Source of the DNA: a virus
Reading direction: 5' to 3' (one strand)
IMG/VR virus record: IMGVR_UViG_3300033144_005375
Location: 1 to 64,000 of that record
Length of the DNA: 64,000 nucleotides
In this document: positions 18,001 to 25,472 of the stretch, one piece after another
Position numbering within the stretch: the first letter of the stretch is position 1
Layout: each line of letters opens with the position of its first letter
Made by a program: the position numbers and the translations under genes
Notes under the pieces: generated by a model
Databases searched by the model: none
Told to the model about the DNA's origin: nothing
The model's input: the letters and a program-made list of their open reading frames with translations, nothing else

Positions 18001-19508
18001 TGACCACGCTGGAGAGCGTCTTGGATCCCGAAGCCCCAGTACGCCTTGACGAGATTGGGGTTGTTCGTGGGAAGGTCCCGACGATTGTTGCTGATCGACA
18101 GGAAAGTTTCGGTGCCAAGCGGTGTGTCACGACCGTTACCCGTGGTGGGCTGAGCCGGCAACGTGAACTTCGTGCGATCTTCGATGGGCGGCGTGACCGA
18201 ATCGTCGATGACGACATCAGTGGAGGCCAAGAACCAACGGTTGTCGATGAGCAGACCACTGATCTGCGTGGCACCGAAAGGAGGAGCTCCCGTGCTCGTG
18301 ATTCCCGAAGAAATCAGGAAAGCGGTTCCCCAGACGACGAGGTCGTCCTTGAGGATGAAATCCGCGCCTTCGATGAAATCGTTGTTGAGCGGAACGATGC
18401 CGCACCGGATGACTTCCGTGACGTTGATGTTCGCCAGGTAGTCGAAGGTGTCCTGCCAGGTGTTGAAGTAGTACTCGATCGTGACGCTGGCACCGACCTC
18501 GGGTGCGAACGGAAGAGTCACGGCCCGGTTTTGACCATCAACCTCGGTCGGGATGACCTGGATGCCATCCACCCGAACCGTCACTTTTGACGTATCGGTG
18601 GTGGTGATGCCGCCATTGGTGCCATCGACGATGGGACCGTTGAACGTGAAGTAGGTCTGGTTGCGGTTGGTGTCTTGACCCTGCGTGAAGCCCAAGATGA
18701 CGTTGGAAGAGCCGTCACCCATGAGCAGATCGCGGTCTGCAACGAGTCGAACAGCCGTGAGGCCGAAGTTGTTGGTGTACTCCGAGGCCACCAAGGAGGT
18801 GCCCGTAGCAGCACCATTGATCAGCGAGACAATGGTGGCAGCGGTGACAGAGCCCGTGGGGAAGACGGTTGTGACGATCTGCTGAGTAGCCAGCGTCGAG
18901 TCAAAGTCCACGGTGACACTGAACTGGTTGGTCTCCGAGGTGAACTCGTACTGGTTGCCGATCGCACCATCGAGGATGGCGCTGATCTGAGTCGTCTGGT
19001 TCGACAGGTCATCAGTGACCAGCGTGTCCGTGCGCTTGAAGAAGTACGTGATCCGCACATCGTCCCCAAAATTGGGGGCGGTGCTGATCTCGATGACTCC
19101 AACGTCTGCGCGGGCCACGCTCAGGACCACGTCGGCCTGACCGTTGATCGTGACGAAGATCGAGCTTGGGTCTGTGGCGATGATGCCGGCGCCGTCCCCG
19201 TTGGTGATCGGGAAGTTGCGCACCTGGATGCGACGACGCTCACCGTTGAAGTCACCAAGGAGGACCTCACCCGTGTCGGTGATCTGAACGACCGAACGGC
19301 CGGTCTCGTCTTCTTGTGGGACCTGCTGGTCTACCGAGCTCGATGAGCCACGGATGATCTCGAGGTCTTGCTGTTGGAGAAGCTCATTGCCCGTCCCGAT
19401 GAGTACCGGAATGCGTACACCAGCCAGCACCGCAGAGACAGGGCTCTGGAATAGCGTTCTCGTGTAAATTCCTGGTGGCGAATAAATGTTGCCCGGAAAA
19501 TCTGCCAT
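12042..19508 (-). CDS. Giant tail sheath protein with repeat insertions
   Basis: 2488 residues; typical sheath proteins are about 400-700. The N-terminus (FPGNIYSPPGIYTRTLFQS) and the C-terminal part (about 2100-2488, ending FYQPVFPLLYIVITFNL, after TVITIADEVQRASRRDLDRF) match the conserved ends of contractile-tail sheath proteins. Between them lie beta-rich domains and two repeat arrays: seven units with PGG-NFD-GT cores (about 855-1160) and seven units with A-IND--NGL and PG--GN cores (about 1175-1660). The ATG at 19508 has an AGAGGT ribosome site. The insertions probably form outward-facing Ig-like or lectin-like decorations on the tail tube; that location is inferred. The frame is intact over 7.4 kb, so the length is selected rather than decaying. 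Confidence 0.85.
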   Translation of the reverse strand: MADFPGNIYSPPGIYTRTLFQSPVSAVLAGVRIPVLIGTGNELLQQQDLEIIRGSSSSVDQQVPQEDETGRSVVQITDTGEVLLGDFNGERRRIQVRNFPITNGDGAGIIATDPSSIFVTINGQADVVLSVARADVGVIEISTAPNFGDDVRITYFFKRTDTLVTDDLSNQTTQISAILDGAIGNQYEFTSETNQFSVTVDFDSTLATQQIVTTVFPTGSVTAATIVSLINGAATGTSLVASEYTNNFGLTAVRLVADRDLLMGDGSSNVILGFTQGQDTNRNQTYFTFNGPIVDGTNGGITTTDTSKVTVRVDGIQVIPTEVDGQNRAVTLPFAPEVGASVTIEYYFNTWQDTFDYLANINVTEVIRCGIVPLNNDFIEGADFILKDDLVVWGTAFLISSGITSTGAPPFGATQISGLLIDNRWFLASTDVVIDDSVTPPIEDRTKFTLPAQPTTGNGRDTPLGTETFLSISNNRRDLPTNNPNLVKAYWGFGIQDALQRGQVNVTEVNGVEITLENSVPVGAEVFATFWYNILVDQEYTVEVQVSGPSGIGSYFLFDSNGNPIYTPKFGSKGPALTGVTIQFPSGSEITPDVHFEGSTDGPVEETVTVQFADKDATIAKFTVAGSGPYAFVESESDRARFTIDSTLLAGGTAGIDLSAPHGISGLGFNASLLSNEIEYTDDSGKTTYDILAGINDNVSFTVDNVVVTVNVPGQTGVDADAYVEAINAEAKLTGNEAYYDGVTRFLGTTIITAGEYDQLVFNYTGITNGSTGPVTATIAPGTYVSPNFLAAAIDTAIDTAIAALPAAYDGIDVTATANADGGIRFTFQGADTDLGTFATGTVTNVGSLLNDTIAIGGITLTGSLGVTPGGLNYDTGQARGTVIATGVQSGDTITIDTTAVGGGPVVLTAAGAQTPGGLNFNEGTAATGSLTVVGPVPGDTIVVDGVTLTALGAQTPGGFNFDEGTRATGTATLASVEYGDTITVDTSAVGGGPVILTASNVLTPGGLDFNVGTSALADFMTMGVRPETIAPFPVTPADTVTIDGAPLTPVEGARTPGSDDFDAGTRSLGAMVVVADSLAPSTGVLYGDTITIGGIALTADDVTTPGGLNFDAGTQATDTLVVTAAPSSATVTIDTGAANGGPFPLTPAGGPRISGANDYDETLGTTAAIAAEIASAINDPANAFATFMSAAVGPGPSDVTLTWTVPGAFANVITNMSSDGTVTTAGGFGATIAGVGTEITTATAIVAAISDVLNGLTGLVQAHNTAGASATVDIQALTPGLAGDSISTVSTAPARITWGAATLAGGIGDDLTAATDATAAINDVANAFDTITTAVAVGNTVNLTAVIPGAAGNLLTLSTTAAGRFVLSGASFTGGVGDDISAATSLVAAILDAANGLGGVLADNTGGTSATVDIDAFTPGTVGNGITMAESTGGVRIALSAATLLGGIGDNTTVALSVAAAINDAGNGIVVTVTALAAINVVTMTAVTPGNSGNIIDTTSSTSIRLIMAGLTLAGGVGTDFSVASSIAAAVNDLGNGLAADISANNAGGTSTIVTIWADVPGVLGNGITMASSNPVRLPLSGATFGGGLTDVGVGTTIVTAITDPLNGLDVLVTADNSSGTSSTVDITAADPGPQGNFITLISSDGVRLPVSAATLTGGSGLGGGIFEFLDAASLGADFAVLAGISTDALPSQEQTKITDGDVARRFSVSGTSGRLIYDRIILRNRITPGTGSMRPESQVAQTNLIVQGTNAQTETGLTSLAFGQAGIGAVLQPASLVGETGFADGQVPSGTYTDDRDGQPQVQFYGANGLNPQNNVFKFNIDGTPITVVFTDAFGAAIPAAGSATVPLGPIGVPNTIMEQIQTAIVGSGLAASAIAPEGAGFRLVSQVVDTTSAVTIDGGNANDSLGFSEDATANRETVEVEKVASALMMHHSSSINGVLLDYQSPDATWFADQALAAKVVDSSNAEFLFIESQANNIVGLGASSNIVFLDATSDSWLRTGTGLLEQAGAGASGETGFQGFYVTSSDPIDGSGSANTSCLNNGVGQDGVLGQSYRDVVTGLIFTILERDGGADYPTGAGAYFTFEVRKLVTTDANVPINSIPGVEVTVANTEGSTIPTGDTAIIETFDRGGQEPAVGDSYFITYNYSKTEADFQTLLFTSQRVVERNYGQINPDNPVSLAAFLAFLNGAVVIAINQVPKIPGSNQASTASYIDALNDLRGPLPGGSVLDTITPLKGDDIDLFFALSNHCDVQSSIRFRAERTGIIGVSSGTQPTDVGGIAQQIQNTRIRLVYPDIVTLTIQDALGNDKQFLVDGTFLAAAMAANRASPNIDVATPWTRARIVGFDALARTLDAVEQNQIAVQGVTILDQRGTVIRVRQGLTTDPSNILTKLPTVITIADEVQRASRRDLDRFVGIKFLPGVLSQIEGQLSTTMKALKNQEIITAFTGIQARTTNDPTIVEVEAFYQPVFPLLYIVITFNLRSNLGA
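14520..16000 (-). repeat. Seven-copy type B repeat array in the sheath gene
   Basis: Seven units of about 65-70 residues share the pattern A(I/V)(N/S/L/T)D--N(G/A)(L/F), a TVDI or NLTA strand, PG--GN-I and a closing L(S)GAT-(T/G)GG. Examples are AINDPANAF, AISDVLNGL, AILDAANGL, AINDAGNGI, AVNDLGNGL and AITDPLNGL. The boundaries are estimated from the translated repeats. The same unit occurs once in the virion protein at 41756-42805. Confidence 0.8.
16010..16940 (-). repeat. Seven-copy type A repeat array in the sheath gene
   Basis: Seven units of about 40-45 residues share GDTITI(D/G) followed by a strand, then TPGG-NFD-GT (examples TPGGLNYDTG, TPGGLNFNEG, TPGGFNFDEG, TPGGLDFNVG, TPGSDDFDAG, TPGGLNFDAG, ISGANDYDET). 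In single-copy form this unit precedes one type B unit in the 349-residue protein at 41756-42805. Confidence 0.8.
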
Positions 19509-19650
19509 GATGGAGTTACCTCTTCGGTCTTAGGGCGCACGAGTCCAGTGGAGCTCAAAGCCCTGGTTGCAGTCGCTGGTTGCGCTAGAAAAGCGCTGAG
19601 GTTCACATTTGAATCGCGTCCACGTTCGTCTATCGATTTCAATTTGGCCG

Positions 19651-19664
19651 TCTCCCGAAGGAGA
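19651..19664 (-). promoter_or_regulatory. UUCG-tetraloop hairpin with conserved flank, copy 2
   Basis: On the minus strand TCTCC-TTCG-GGAGA is a perfect five-pair stem on a very stable tetraloop, followed by CGGCCAAATTG. It is about 140 bases upstream of the sheath start and matches the element at 8244-8255. Confidence 0.5.
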
Positions 19665-19731
19665 GGAATTCTGCTTGGTGCTCCGAGGAGCTGCGTTTCA
19701 ATTGGGTCTGTGGATCTAGTTCAATCTGGGT

Positions 19732-19745
19732 CCTCCCGAAGGAGG
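19732..19745 (-). terminator. UUCG-tetraloop hairpin after the zinc-ribbon gene, copy 3
   Basis: CCTCC-TTCG-GGAGG on the minus strand forms a perfect five-pair stem 21 bases after the stop of the FmdB-like gene. It is followed by ACCCAGATTGAA rather than a T-run. Phage T4 uses UUCG-capped terminators, so termination or 3'-end protection is plausible. Confidence 0.45.
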
Positions 19746-19766
19746 CCGGGTGTAGCGACAGCTCCC

Positions 19767-20249
19767 TTAAGAAGCAGCCTCGTCTGGAAGCTCAACGGCA
19801 CCGGCGGACCGGCCGCCCTCTCGCTTCCACTCTTGAATTCGTTGCATCGCCTCTTGGTTCTTGAGGCGCGCTTTCTTCGCGCCGATGCGCTCCTGCTCCG
19901 TCATGACGAAGTACTCGCCACCATCGAGGCGGCTCAGGTTGTCGCCAGTCGTTTCGTTGGCGGTAATCACGCGACGCTTGTAGTCGGATCGTTTTTGGAA
20001 CTCGAGCAGGTTGGCCTTGGCGCTTCGGCCGATCACCACATCCACGTCATGATCGACGGAGGTCGCTCCCGTGTTCTGGGGACCTGGGGCACCAGGCCGA
20101 TGCGCGAACGTGAAACTCGGAGCCGAAACTGCTCGGGACGCACTTTCACCGCACCTCTTGCAAGGAAGCGTTTCCTTGGCAGCCGTCTTGGACTGCATCG
20201 ATCCGAACTGCAAACCACAGTCGGAACAGTGGTACTTGAAAATAGGCAA
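19767..20249 (-). CDS. FmdB-type zinc-ribbon protein
   Basis: 160 residues with a TTG start at 20249. The N-terminus MPIFKYHCSDCG...LPCKRCG is the classic FmdB-family zinc ribbon (two CxxC knuckles at about 8-11 and 30-33), which fixes the start because family members begin MP(I/T)(Y/F). A GGAG lies 11 bases upstream. The rest is hydrophilic and ends in a charged helix (QERIGAKKARLKNQEAMQ). A second FmdB-type protein is encoded at 45400-45792. The function of phage copies is unknown; a zinc-dependent assembly or transcription partner is possible. Confidence 0.75.
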   Translation of the reverse strand: MPIFKYHCSDCGLQFGSMQSKTAAKETLPCKRCGESASRAVSAPSFTFAHRPGAPGPQNTGATSVDHDVDVVIGRSAKANLLEFQKRSDYKRRVITANETTGDNLSRLDGGEYFVMTEQERIGAKKARLKNQEAMQRIQEWKREGGRSAGAVELPDEAAS

Positions 20250-20290
20250 CGCGCGCGGGCTCCGTCTATATGTGCGCCTCTATAGGCCCA

Positions 20291-21527
20291 CTATCGAAGC
20301 ATCGGCCCTGTGTTCTTCTTGCCAGAGAACCCAGGCTTGCCTCCGTACCAGGGATCGGAGGTCTGACTCAGACCCAAGTCGGCCATCAGTTTGATGTTGT
20401 CCTGGATCTGAGCGATCTGCTCGTCCGTCAGGCCACCAATCTGCTCGATGAAGGGAGGCGTGAGAGGAGCTTGGCTCGGCCCCGTAAGATCGAGAGGAGC
20501 TCCTCCGCTCGGTTCGACACCACGGATACAGATCCCGAGCGGTACGTGAATACTCCAGTCGGTCTGGAGCTGGAGACTGAAACTGGCGTTGTAATACCAG
20601 TCGTCCGCATTGTCGTCGTAAACCTCTTCCGTCTCCCCACCCATGCTGATCGACAAAATCTCGATCCCGGCCGTCGAAAGTCGAGGACGAGCTTTCACGT
20701 TGAGCCAAAGGGTCCCGAGCGATCACGTCCACGTCCATCGTCAAATCCCAGCGACCCCCGTACTCCATCGCGGAAATCGACCGTTTGCGTTGAACCACGA
20801 CCGCAAGACGGTCTCCCGCCGTGACCCGACGACCAAACGCCAAGATCGCACCCGGGATGGGCTCCGTCAGAGCTCGTTCCTCCATCACCGCCCATGGACC
20901 TGTGGTCTCACCAGGCACCTTGTAGTCGGCTGAAATGAAATCCTCCTCCGACACGAGATCGTCGAGAAGGGTGATCTCTCCAGTCTCGGCATCGACGTTG
21001 TAGTTCACCCCTTCGTACAACTGGATGTTTCCGGGCATCCGGTACAACCGAAGCGTCCCGGCCAGGAAACCTCCGTTTTCGAGTTGGTACTGCGTGTCGT
21101 TGATCTTGAGCGGGGTTTCGTCCACGACCTCAAGCAACGGGTCAAGGTAAAACGCCTTGTCCGTGGGGTTCCCGTTCGCATCACAGAAATCCACGTAGTA
21201 GATCCCCGGAGCCGTCGGGAAAATCCCTCCGTTGTTCTGGATCGCGACGCTGTTCTCCTTGACCCACTCGATGGAAAGACCAGGCTTCCCTTCGACGTTG
21301 GCCAAATAGATGTAGCTATCGACGTGCCCTTGGAAGTTGTCCGCAGCGAGCTGCACCTGGTTGCCGGAACTGTTCTTGAGAACGATGCCGTACTGCGGGC
21401 GCTCGCGGAACGAGTACTTGCCTTCGATGTGATCGACGATGTCCTGGTACCGAGGGTGGTACGACCAGTAGTTACGAAGTTCTTCGATGAAAACGCGATG
21501 AATTTGTTGGGTGAGGAAATAGTACAC
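20291..21527 (-). pseudogene. Neck/completion-type structural gene interrupted by a +1 frame change
   Basis: A GTG at 21527 opens a frame starting MYYFLTQQIHRVFIEELRNY (KYSFRERPQYG follows). It makes sense up to DVDVIARDPL near 20706; after that the good sequence (LNVKARPRLSTAGIEI...DDWYYNASFSLQLQTDWSIH) continues in the +1 frame to a stop at 20291, about 411 residues in all. The unshifted frame turns Arg/Ser-rich. The site is CGGGACCCTTTGG, with two short homopolymers, so a sequencing or assembly indel, a real mutation or programmed +1 slipping at CCU-U are all possible. The family is not one I can name; the beta-rich content and the place between neck-type genes and the sheath suggest a tail terminator or connector. 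Confidence 0.65.
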
Positions 21528-21595
21528 AGCTCAAAGCCCCCTATAAATTGGGGAGTCCATAGAAGGCTTTGGCATAGGACGAAAACCGTTTCGCC

Positions 21596-22499
21596 CTACT
21601 CGTCGTCCTCGACGTACTCCTGCATGGCCTGCACCAGGAGCCCTCGAGCCACGGCATCCAACGGCTCTTTCGCCGCCCGGACTTCGCTGATCTCGATGGG
21701 GAACTTTTTACGTTTCTCCTTGAAGACCTCAGTGAAGAATTCGAGGAACCCTCCAGCTTTGCTGGTGCCACCCGACACGACGATGGGGATCGGCTTGGGC
21801 AACGAGAACTTGCCTTGGATCTTCTTGAACTCACTCGCCACGTTGTCGATGGAGTACTCAATCAAGTTCTTGTAGTACATGGCCATCGCCTCCTGCTCAC
21901 GCCCCTCGGGACGCATGAGGTTGAGCCCTTTCTCCTTGAGCGTGCACATGCGAGCCTGAGTTGAGTTCACCGACTTCGCAGCACCCCGCGCACTCGGAGT
22001 AGATGATCGCCAACGCCTCGTTGCTCGGGTACGCCTTGTAGCCGCACTCAGTCACGATGCGTTCGAGCACACCACGGTGGTAGACCACGTCGCGATCTGG
22101 GTCATCGACAGGGGCTGCCGGCACCGAGATGTAGCAGACTTCTTTCTCGCTCTTCGGCGTCCCAAGGACGTGCTTGACGAGGATGCCCAGGATCTCGAGC
22201 GCGTCGATCTCCCCGGCCGCGATGAGACCGGACTGGAGAGGGCGCCGCACTTCTCGGCTGAACATGTTCGCCATGTCGTAGGCGGCATCCCCAACGATGA
22301 CGAGACCGTCATCCGTCTGGACATAGTTGACCCCGCTGAGTTTGAGCATCTTGCGGTGCTCAGCAGGAAGATCGAGGAAAGCATCACGAATACGGTTCGT
22401 GATGACGCCCTCTTTGGTGCGTCGGGCGGCCACGATGTTCATCGTGCCCATATCGAGCCCAACTCCCAGGACCAGCTTTTCACTATCGGTTTCGCTCAT
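21596..22499 (-). pseudogene. Actin-like ATPase (ParM/MreB fold), frame-broken with an apparent internal deletion
   Basis: The first frame (22499 to about 21984) starts MSETDSEKLVLGVGLDMGTM, where GVGLDMGT is the phosphate-1 loop of the actin/Hsp70 fold, and reaches SNEALAIIYSECAG (residue 172). The second frame (+1) resumes with AAKSVNSTQARM and contains IPIVVSGGTSKAGGF, the adenosine motif, ending at 21596. The stretch that should follow SECAG, carrying the phosphate-2 loop (DxGxGT-like), is absent, so roughly 40 codons appear deleted along with the frame change. As it stands the product cannot be a complete ATPase. Its ATG overlaps the stop of the upstream gene (ATGA). Intact relatives would form filaments for phage DNA or virion positioning, or act in a virion-associated role. 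Confidence 0.7.
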
Positions 22500-23224
22500 G
22501 ACTTCTCCTCGTTCACATTCTTTTTACCGCGCCGTTTGCTTCGCAGTGCACGGAGAGCTGCATCAGCGTCGTCGAGGTCGCCCGCGCCTTCGCTGGTTTT
22601 CTGTTTCACGTCGATCTTGGCCTTGGTGTCCTTGGACACGATGGTCTTCGGAATGAAGACCGGTTCTGCGGGCCCAGAGGACCTGCGTGCGCCAGGAGCG
22701 GCCCCGGTGCCTCCACTGGGCATCCCCACGCGCCGTAGGACGTTCTCCATGGCCGCCTCAAGCTGAGCGGGGTCCACAGGGGCCGGCGCCGCTAGGGCCT
22801 CCTGGGGCGCCGGTGGGACCATCTGAGCAGCCATCTTCCCCATCTCGGCTGCGATGGCGGATTGAAGTCCTGGCAGGAGATCTCCCAATAGCTCGGCCTT
22901 GAGCTTTTCGGTATCCACCTCCTGGACCACCGTCTTCTCAATCACCGTTTCAGTGTGCTTTTCAACCACCGTGTTGGTCAGTGGAGGGTTGTTCTGTGGA
23001 CGGCTGTGAGCCACGAACGGAGGAGCGGGACGCCTGGGGTTTTGAGTACCCCGACGGGGCTTGCGACTTACGCGGACATTCCCCTTTCCTTGCTCCTTGC
23101 GAAGATCAACCGAAGCTCGAGCCGAGGCTTCGGACACCCAGCGCTGTTCGCCACGCCGCAAACCGACGATCCCCAGATCGGGGATGTCGCAGGGGTGGCA
23201 ACAGATAATCTGGGCTTCGATCAT
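22496..23224 (-). CDS. Unknown protein with Cys/His N-terminus, partner of the actin-like gene
   Basis: 242 residues from the ATG at 23224, chosen because it overlaps the preceding stop as ATGA. The N-terminus (MIEAQIICCHPCDIPDLG) is compact with CC-H--C; a basic stretch follows, then a coiled-coil region (VEKHTETVIEKTVVQEVDTE), a Pro/Ala linker and an acidic-basic tail (ALRALRSKRRGKKN). It overlaps the actin-like gene by ATGA, so the two are probably co-translated and may interact, as ParR-type adaptors do with their filament proteins. That partnership is inference; no ParR motif is recognised. Confidence 0.6.
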   Translation of the reverse strand: MIEAQIICCHPCDIPDLGIVGLRRGEQRWVSEASARASVDLRKEQGKGNVRVSRKPRRGTQNPRRPAPPFVAHSRPQNNPPLTNTVVEKHTETVIEKTVVQEVDTEKLKAELLGDLLPGLQSAIAAEMGKMAAQMVPPAPQEALAAPAPVDPAQLEAAMENVLRRVGMPSGGTGAAPGARRSSGPAEPVFIPKTIVSKDTKAKIDVKQKTSEGAGDLDDADAALRALRSKRRGKKNVNEEKS

Positions 23225-23799
23225 GCAATGGGGGTTTTCGTGAGAACCTTCTTGACCTGCTTGGCGAGCATCTTTTTCATCCGGCGTCGGGCCTTTTCGT
23301 ACCCACGCCGCACGAACGTGTTTTTCTGGAAACCGGGGTGAATCCACGGTGCTTGGTCTTGGCCTGGGGCCATGCGGTATCCTATGTTACCGGAGTTGAC
23401 CACCATGACTCGCTTCCATGCCGGACGGCGTACACCTTTCATTTCAAAGGGTCTACGCCCCTTACCGTCAGAAATGGCACCTGCCACACTGTTGGCAGGA
23501 TCGATCTTCGCTTCGTGTTTTGAGTTGAGGTACGTGTCCCAGTCCGAATAGATCTCGACCACGGTGCCTTTGATCTTGTATTTGAACGAATCGAAAAACC
23601 TAACCGAACGTGGAATTCCTTCCGGACTCCCAACCGGAGTCGGCTTGTTCCCCTGTTTCGCAAAATCCTTAGCCGCCTCGTAGACGATGCTCTCCACGAG
23701 CAGTTTGCCAATCTCGTTCAGGAACGCATCGTCGATAAAATCGTCCGACTCAAGATTCGCCCAAGTTTTGCCCGCAGTTTTCTTGATCCGAAATTCCAT
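23221..23799 (-). CDS. Neck/tail-completion-like structural protein
   Basis: 192 residues, basic. The N-terminal half is helical (DDAFLNEIGKLLVESIVYEA), the middle has beta strands (FKYKIKGTVVEIYSDWDTYL), and the C-terminus is strongly basic (RRGYEKARRRMKKMLAKQVK). The arrangement of helical N-terminus, short sheet with a 'W/Y xYL' strand and PGFQKNTFVRRGYE near the end resembles HK97-gp10-type tail completion proteins, although I cannot run a profile search. The gene lies in the neck region of the cluster. Confidence 0.5.
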   Translation of the reverse strand: MEFRIKKTAGKTWANLESDDFIDDAFLNEIGKLLVESIVYEAAKDFAKQGNKPTPVGSPEGIPRSVRFFDSFKYKIKGTVVEIYSDWDTYLNSKHEAKIDPANSVAGAISDGKGRRPFEMKGVRRPAWKRVMVVNSGNIGYRMAPGQDQAPWIHPGFQKNTFVRRGYEKARRRMKKMLAKQVKKVLTKTPIA

Positions 23800-23802
23800 C
23801 AG

Positions 23803-23997
23803 CTACTCCACGTTGAAAGTCAGGGTGATAAATTCTGCGGCTGTTGGGGCTTTGCCCGTCACATCAGCTCGCAGCACCCCATCCTCCAGGCGGAGATCGC
23901 CTTCAACATCTGTGAAACCGTACTCTCGCATCAGCGACATCTCGTCCCACATGTAGTCGGCTGTCGCCGACACGATCTTCTCGTCTCGCTCGTCCAT
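23803..23997 (-). CDS. Small acidic hypothetical protein
   Basis: 64 residues, acidic, no membrane segment (DEKIVSATADYMWDEMSLM, then DLRLEDGVLRADVTG, ending FITLTFNVE). It fits tightly between neck-type genes: its stop is three bases before the next start. A GAGG lies somewhat far upstream of the ATG. A beta-rich C-terminus suggests a small structural or assembly subunit; no family is recognised. Confidence 0.6.
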   Translation of the reverse strand: MDERDEKIVSATADYMWDEMSLMREYGFTDVEGDLRLEDGVLRADVTGKAPTAAEFITLTFNVE

Positions 23998-24012
23998 GGC
24001 TATTACACAACC

Positions 24013-25459
24013 TCAATAGGTTATGTTTTCGTATACTGGGGTGCGGCCTCTTTGCTCGCGCTCGTTGGGGACGTTGTCCTTCTCGGTTTGCATCGGGGTC
24101 TGCTGGTACTGCGCGCCAACAGGGTACGGACCCTCGGGCGGGTACTCGGTTTCCCAACCGCCGCCTTGCACAACGGCAGGGCGTCCACGACATTCCGGCC
24201 AGCAGAGCTCCGTCGTGTCGAACAACGGGATGGTGTACCTGATGTCGTTCTCATCGAAGTACTTCATCTGGAAGTGCTGCTGCATCGCATTGCCGCGGTT
24301 GGACGGCTTGCGAACAGGGCCAATCGAGTAACGCTCGTTGGTCTGCTTCACGATGAAATCACGCATGGAGAGCATCGGGCTTGGACCGGTCCACACGTCC
24401 TGTGTGTGCTCCACATAGCGCCCAGTGGGACCTTGCTTCACAGCTCGCTCTGCATCATCAGGCGCGACGATGAGATCGTAAGGACCTTCGTAGCCGCCCA
24501 CGAACCCGGTGCCGAAGCATACCTTGCAGCGGGAATCCGGCTGCTGCATGAACTCGAGCGTTTTCGGATCTCGGCGACAGAAGCACCGTTCGCCGCTCGT
24601 CTTTTTCACGAAGATCTTGACGCGCTCGCCACCCTGCTCGAGAATCCAGTTGTTGCGGCGCATGGCCTCACGCCAGATGTAGTCGATACGCTCGACCGTC
24701 CGGTGCGTGATCGGCTCAGTGAAATCGAGAGGGGTCTCGCGGAACCCGGTAGGAGACGCAGGGTCCTGGGCCACCGTCGTGACTCGGTACCAGACTTTCT
24801 TGTCCAGGTCGGTCCTGACCGCGTTCCGGTTGTAGCGGTAACTGATCGACACCGCACTTTCAGGGCCCGTCGGAAGCGTGGGCTCGATCCAGCGTTCCGT
24901 GGCGAAGTTGTAGCCACGCACGTTGATGAGAGTGATCTCCCCGGTGGGGCCGAACACCGCATGGACGGGCACGATCTTGTTGTCGATGACGAGTTGCACG
25001 TCCATCGGGCTGTTGGCCGCGACGGCTTGACCCGAGTTTTTCACGATCGGCAACTTCGACCTCAGAGTCCACGAACGCGTTGTCCGTGAAATCCCGGTAG
25101 AAGGTGCCACCTACAGGAGCGATGTTGAGGCGCTCGTAGGGGCCTCGTTCCGAGGTGTTACTGCGATAGATGTTGACGCCAAGAACGATGAACTTGCTGT
25201 TCTTGGCCAGAACGGCGGGATTGTCCCAACGAATGTCGAGCGTCCCCGTAAACAGCGGGCTGACGACCTCAGCGTTGATCGGTGGGGCCGGACATTCGTT
25301 CGGCCCCACCTCCCAGCCGGGGCAGCCAGGACCGAAAGGCCCTAGCGGCGGATCGACGCATGGCGGCACCAACGGAGGATCTGGCGTAGCACATGAAACC
25401 GGCTCCAGCGGATTCGCTTTTGCAGCCCATGGTTCAGATCCCTTGTTGATGCACGTCAT
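24013..25459 (-). pseudogene. Neck-type structural gene interrupted by a +1 frame change
   Basis: The frame from the ATG at 25459 (MTCINKGSEPWAAKANPLEP) is coherent through a fibronectin-like segment (LDIRWDNPAVL, VLGVNIYRS, YRDFTDNAFVDSEVEV) to about 25045. Coherent sequence then continues in the +1 frame (LPIVKNSGQAVAANSP, then MDVQLVIDNKIVPVHAVFG) to a stop at 24013, about 480 residues together. The joint lies at GAAGTTGCCGATC, where removing one base restores one frame. The second half has a Cys cluster (CFCRR...CKVCFGTG) that may bind zinc, and a Pro-rich tail. It may be an indel in the assembly or a genuine break; each half has the composition of a functional protein. Probable virion protein by context. 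Confidence 0.6.
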
Positions 25460-25472
25460 AGTTACCTACTCA

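Larger units (their letters stand above)
19509..19766. other. Non-coding gap upstream of the sheath gene
   Basis: This 258-bp leader between the zinc-ribbon gene and the sheath start holds two UUCG-loop hairpins and a GCTCCGAGGAGC palindrome near 19679-19690. I see no protein-coding frame with a ribosome site. It is the likely site of sheath promoter and 5'-untranslated control elements. Confidence 0.5.

Noticed and set aside
15717-18590. 957-codon open frame on the plus strand opposite the sheath gene
   Set aside because: It is an antisense shadow of the repeat-rich sheath: composition is Arg/Asp/Val-rich, there is no ribosome site or recognisable motif, and the opposite strand has a clear sheath protein.
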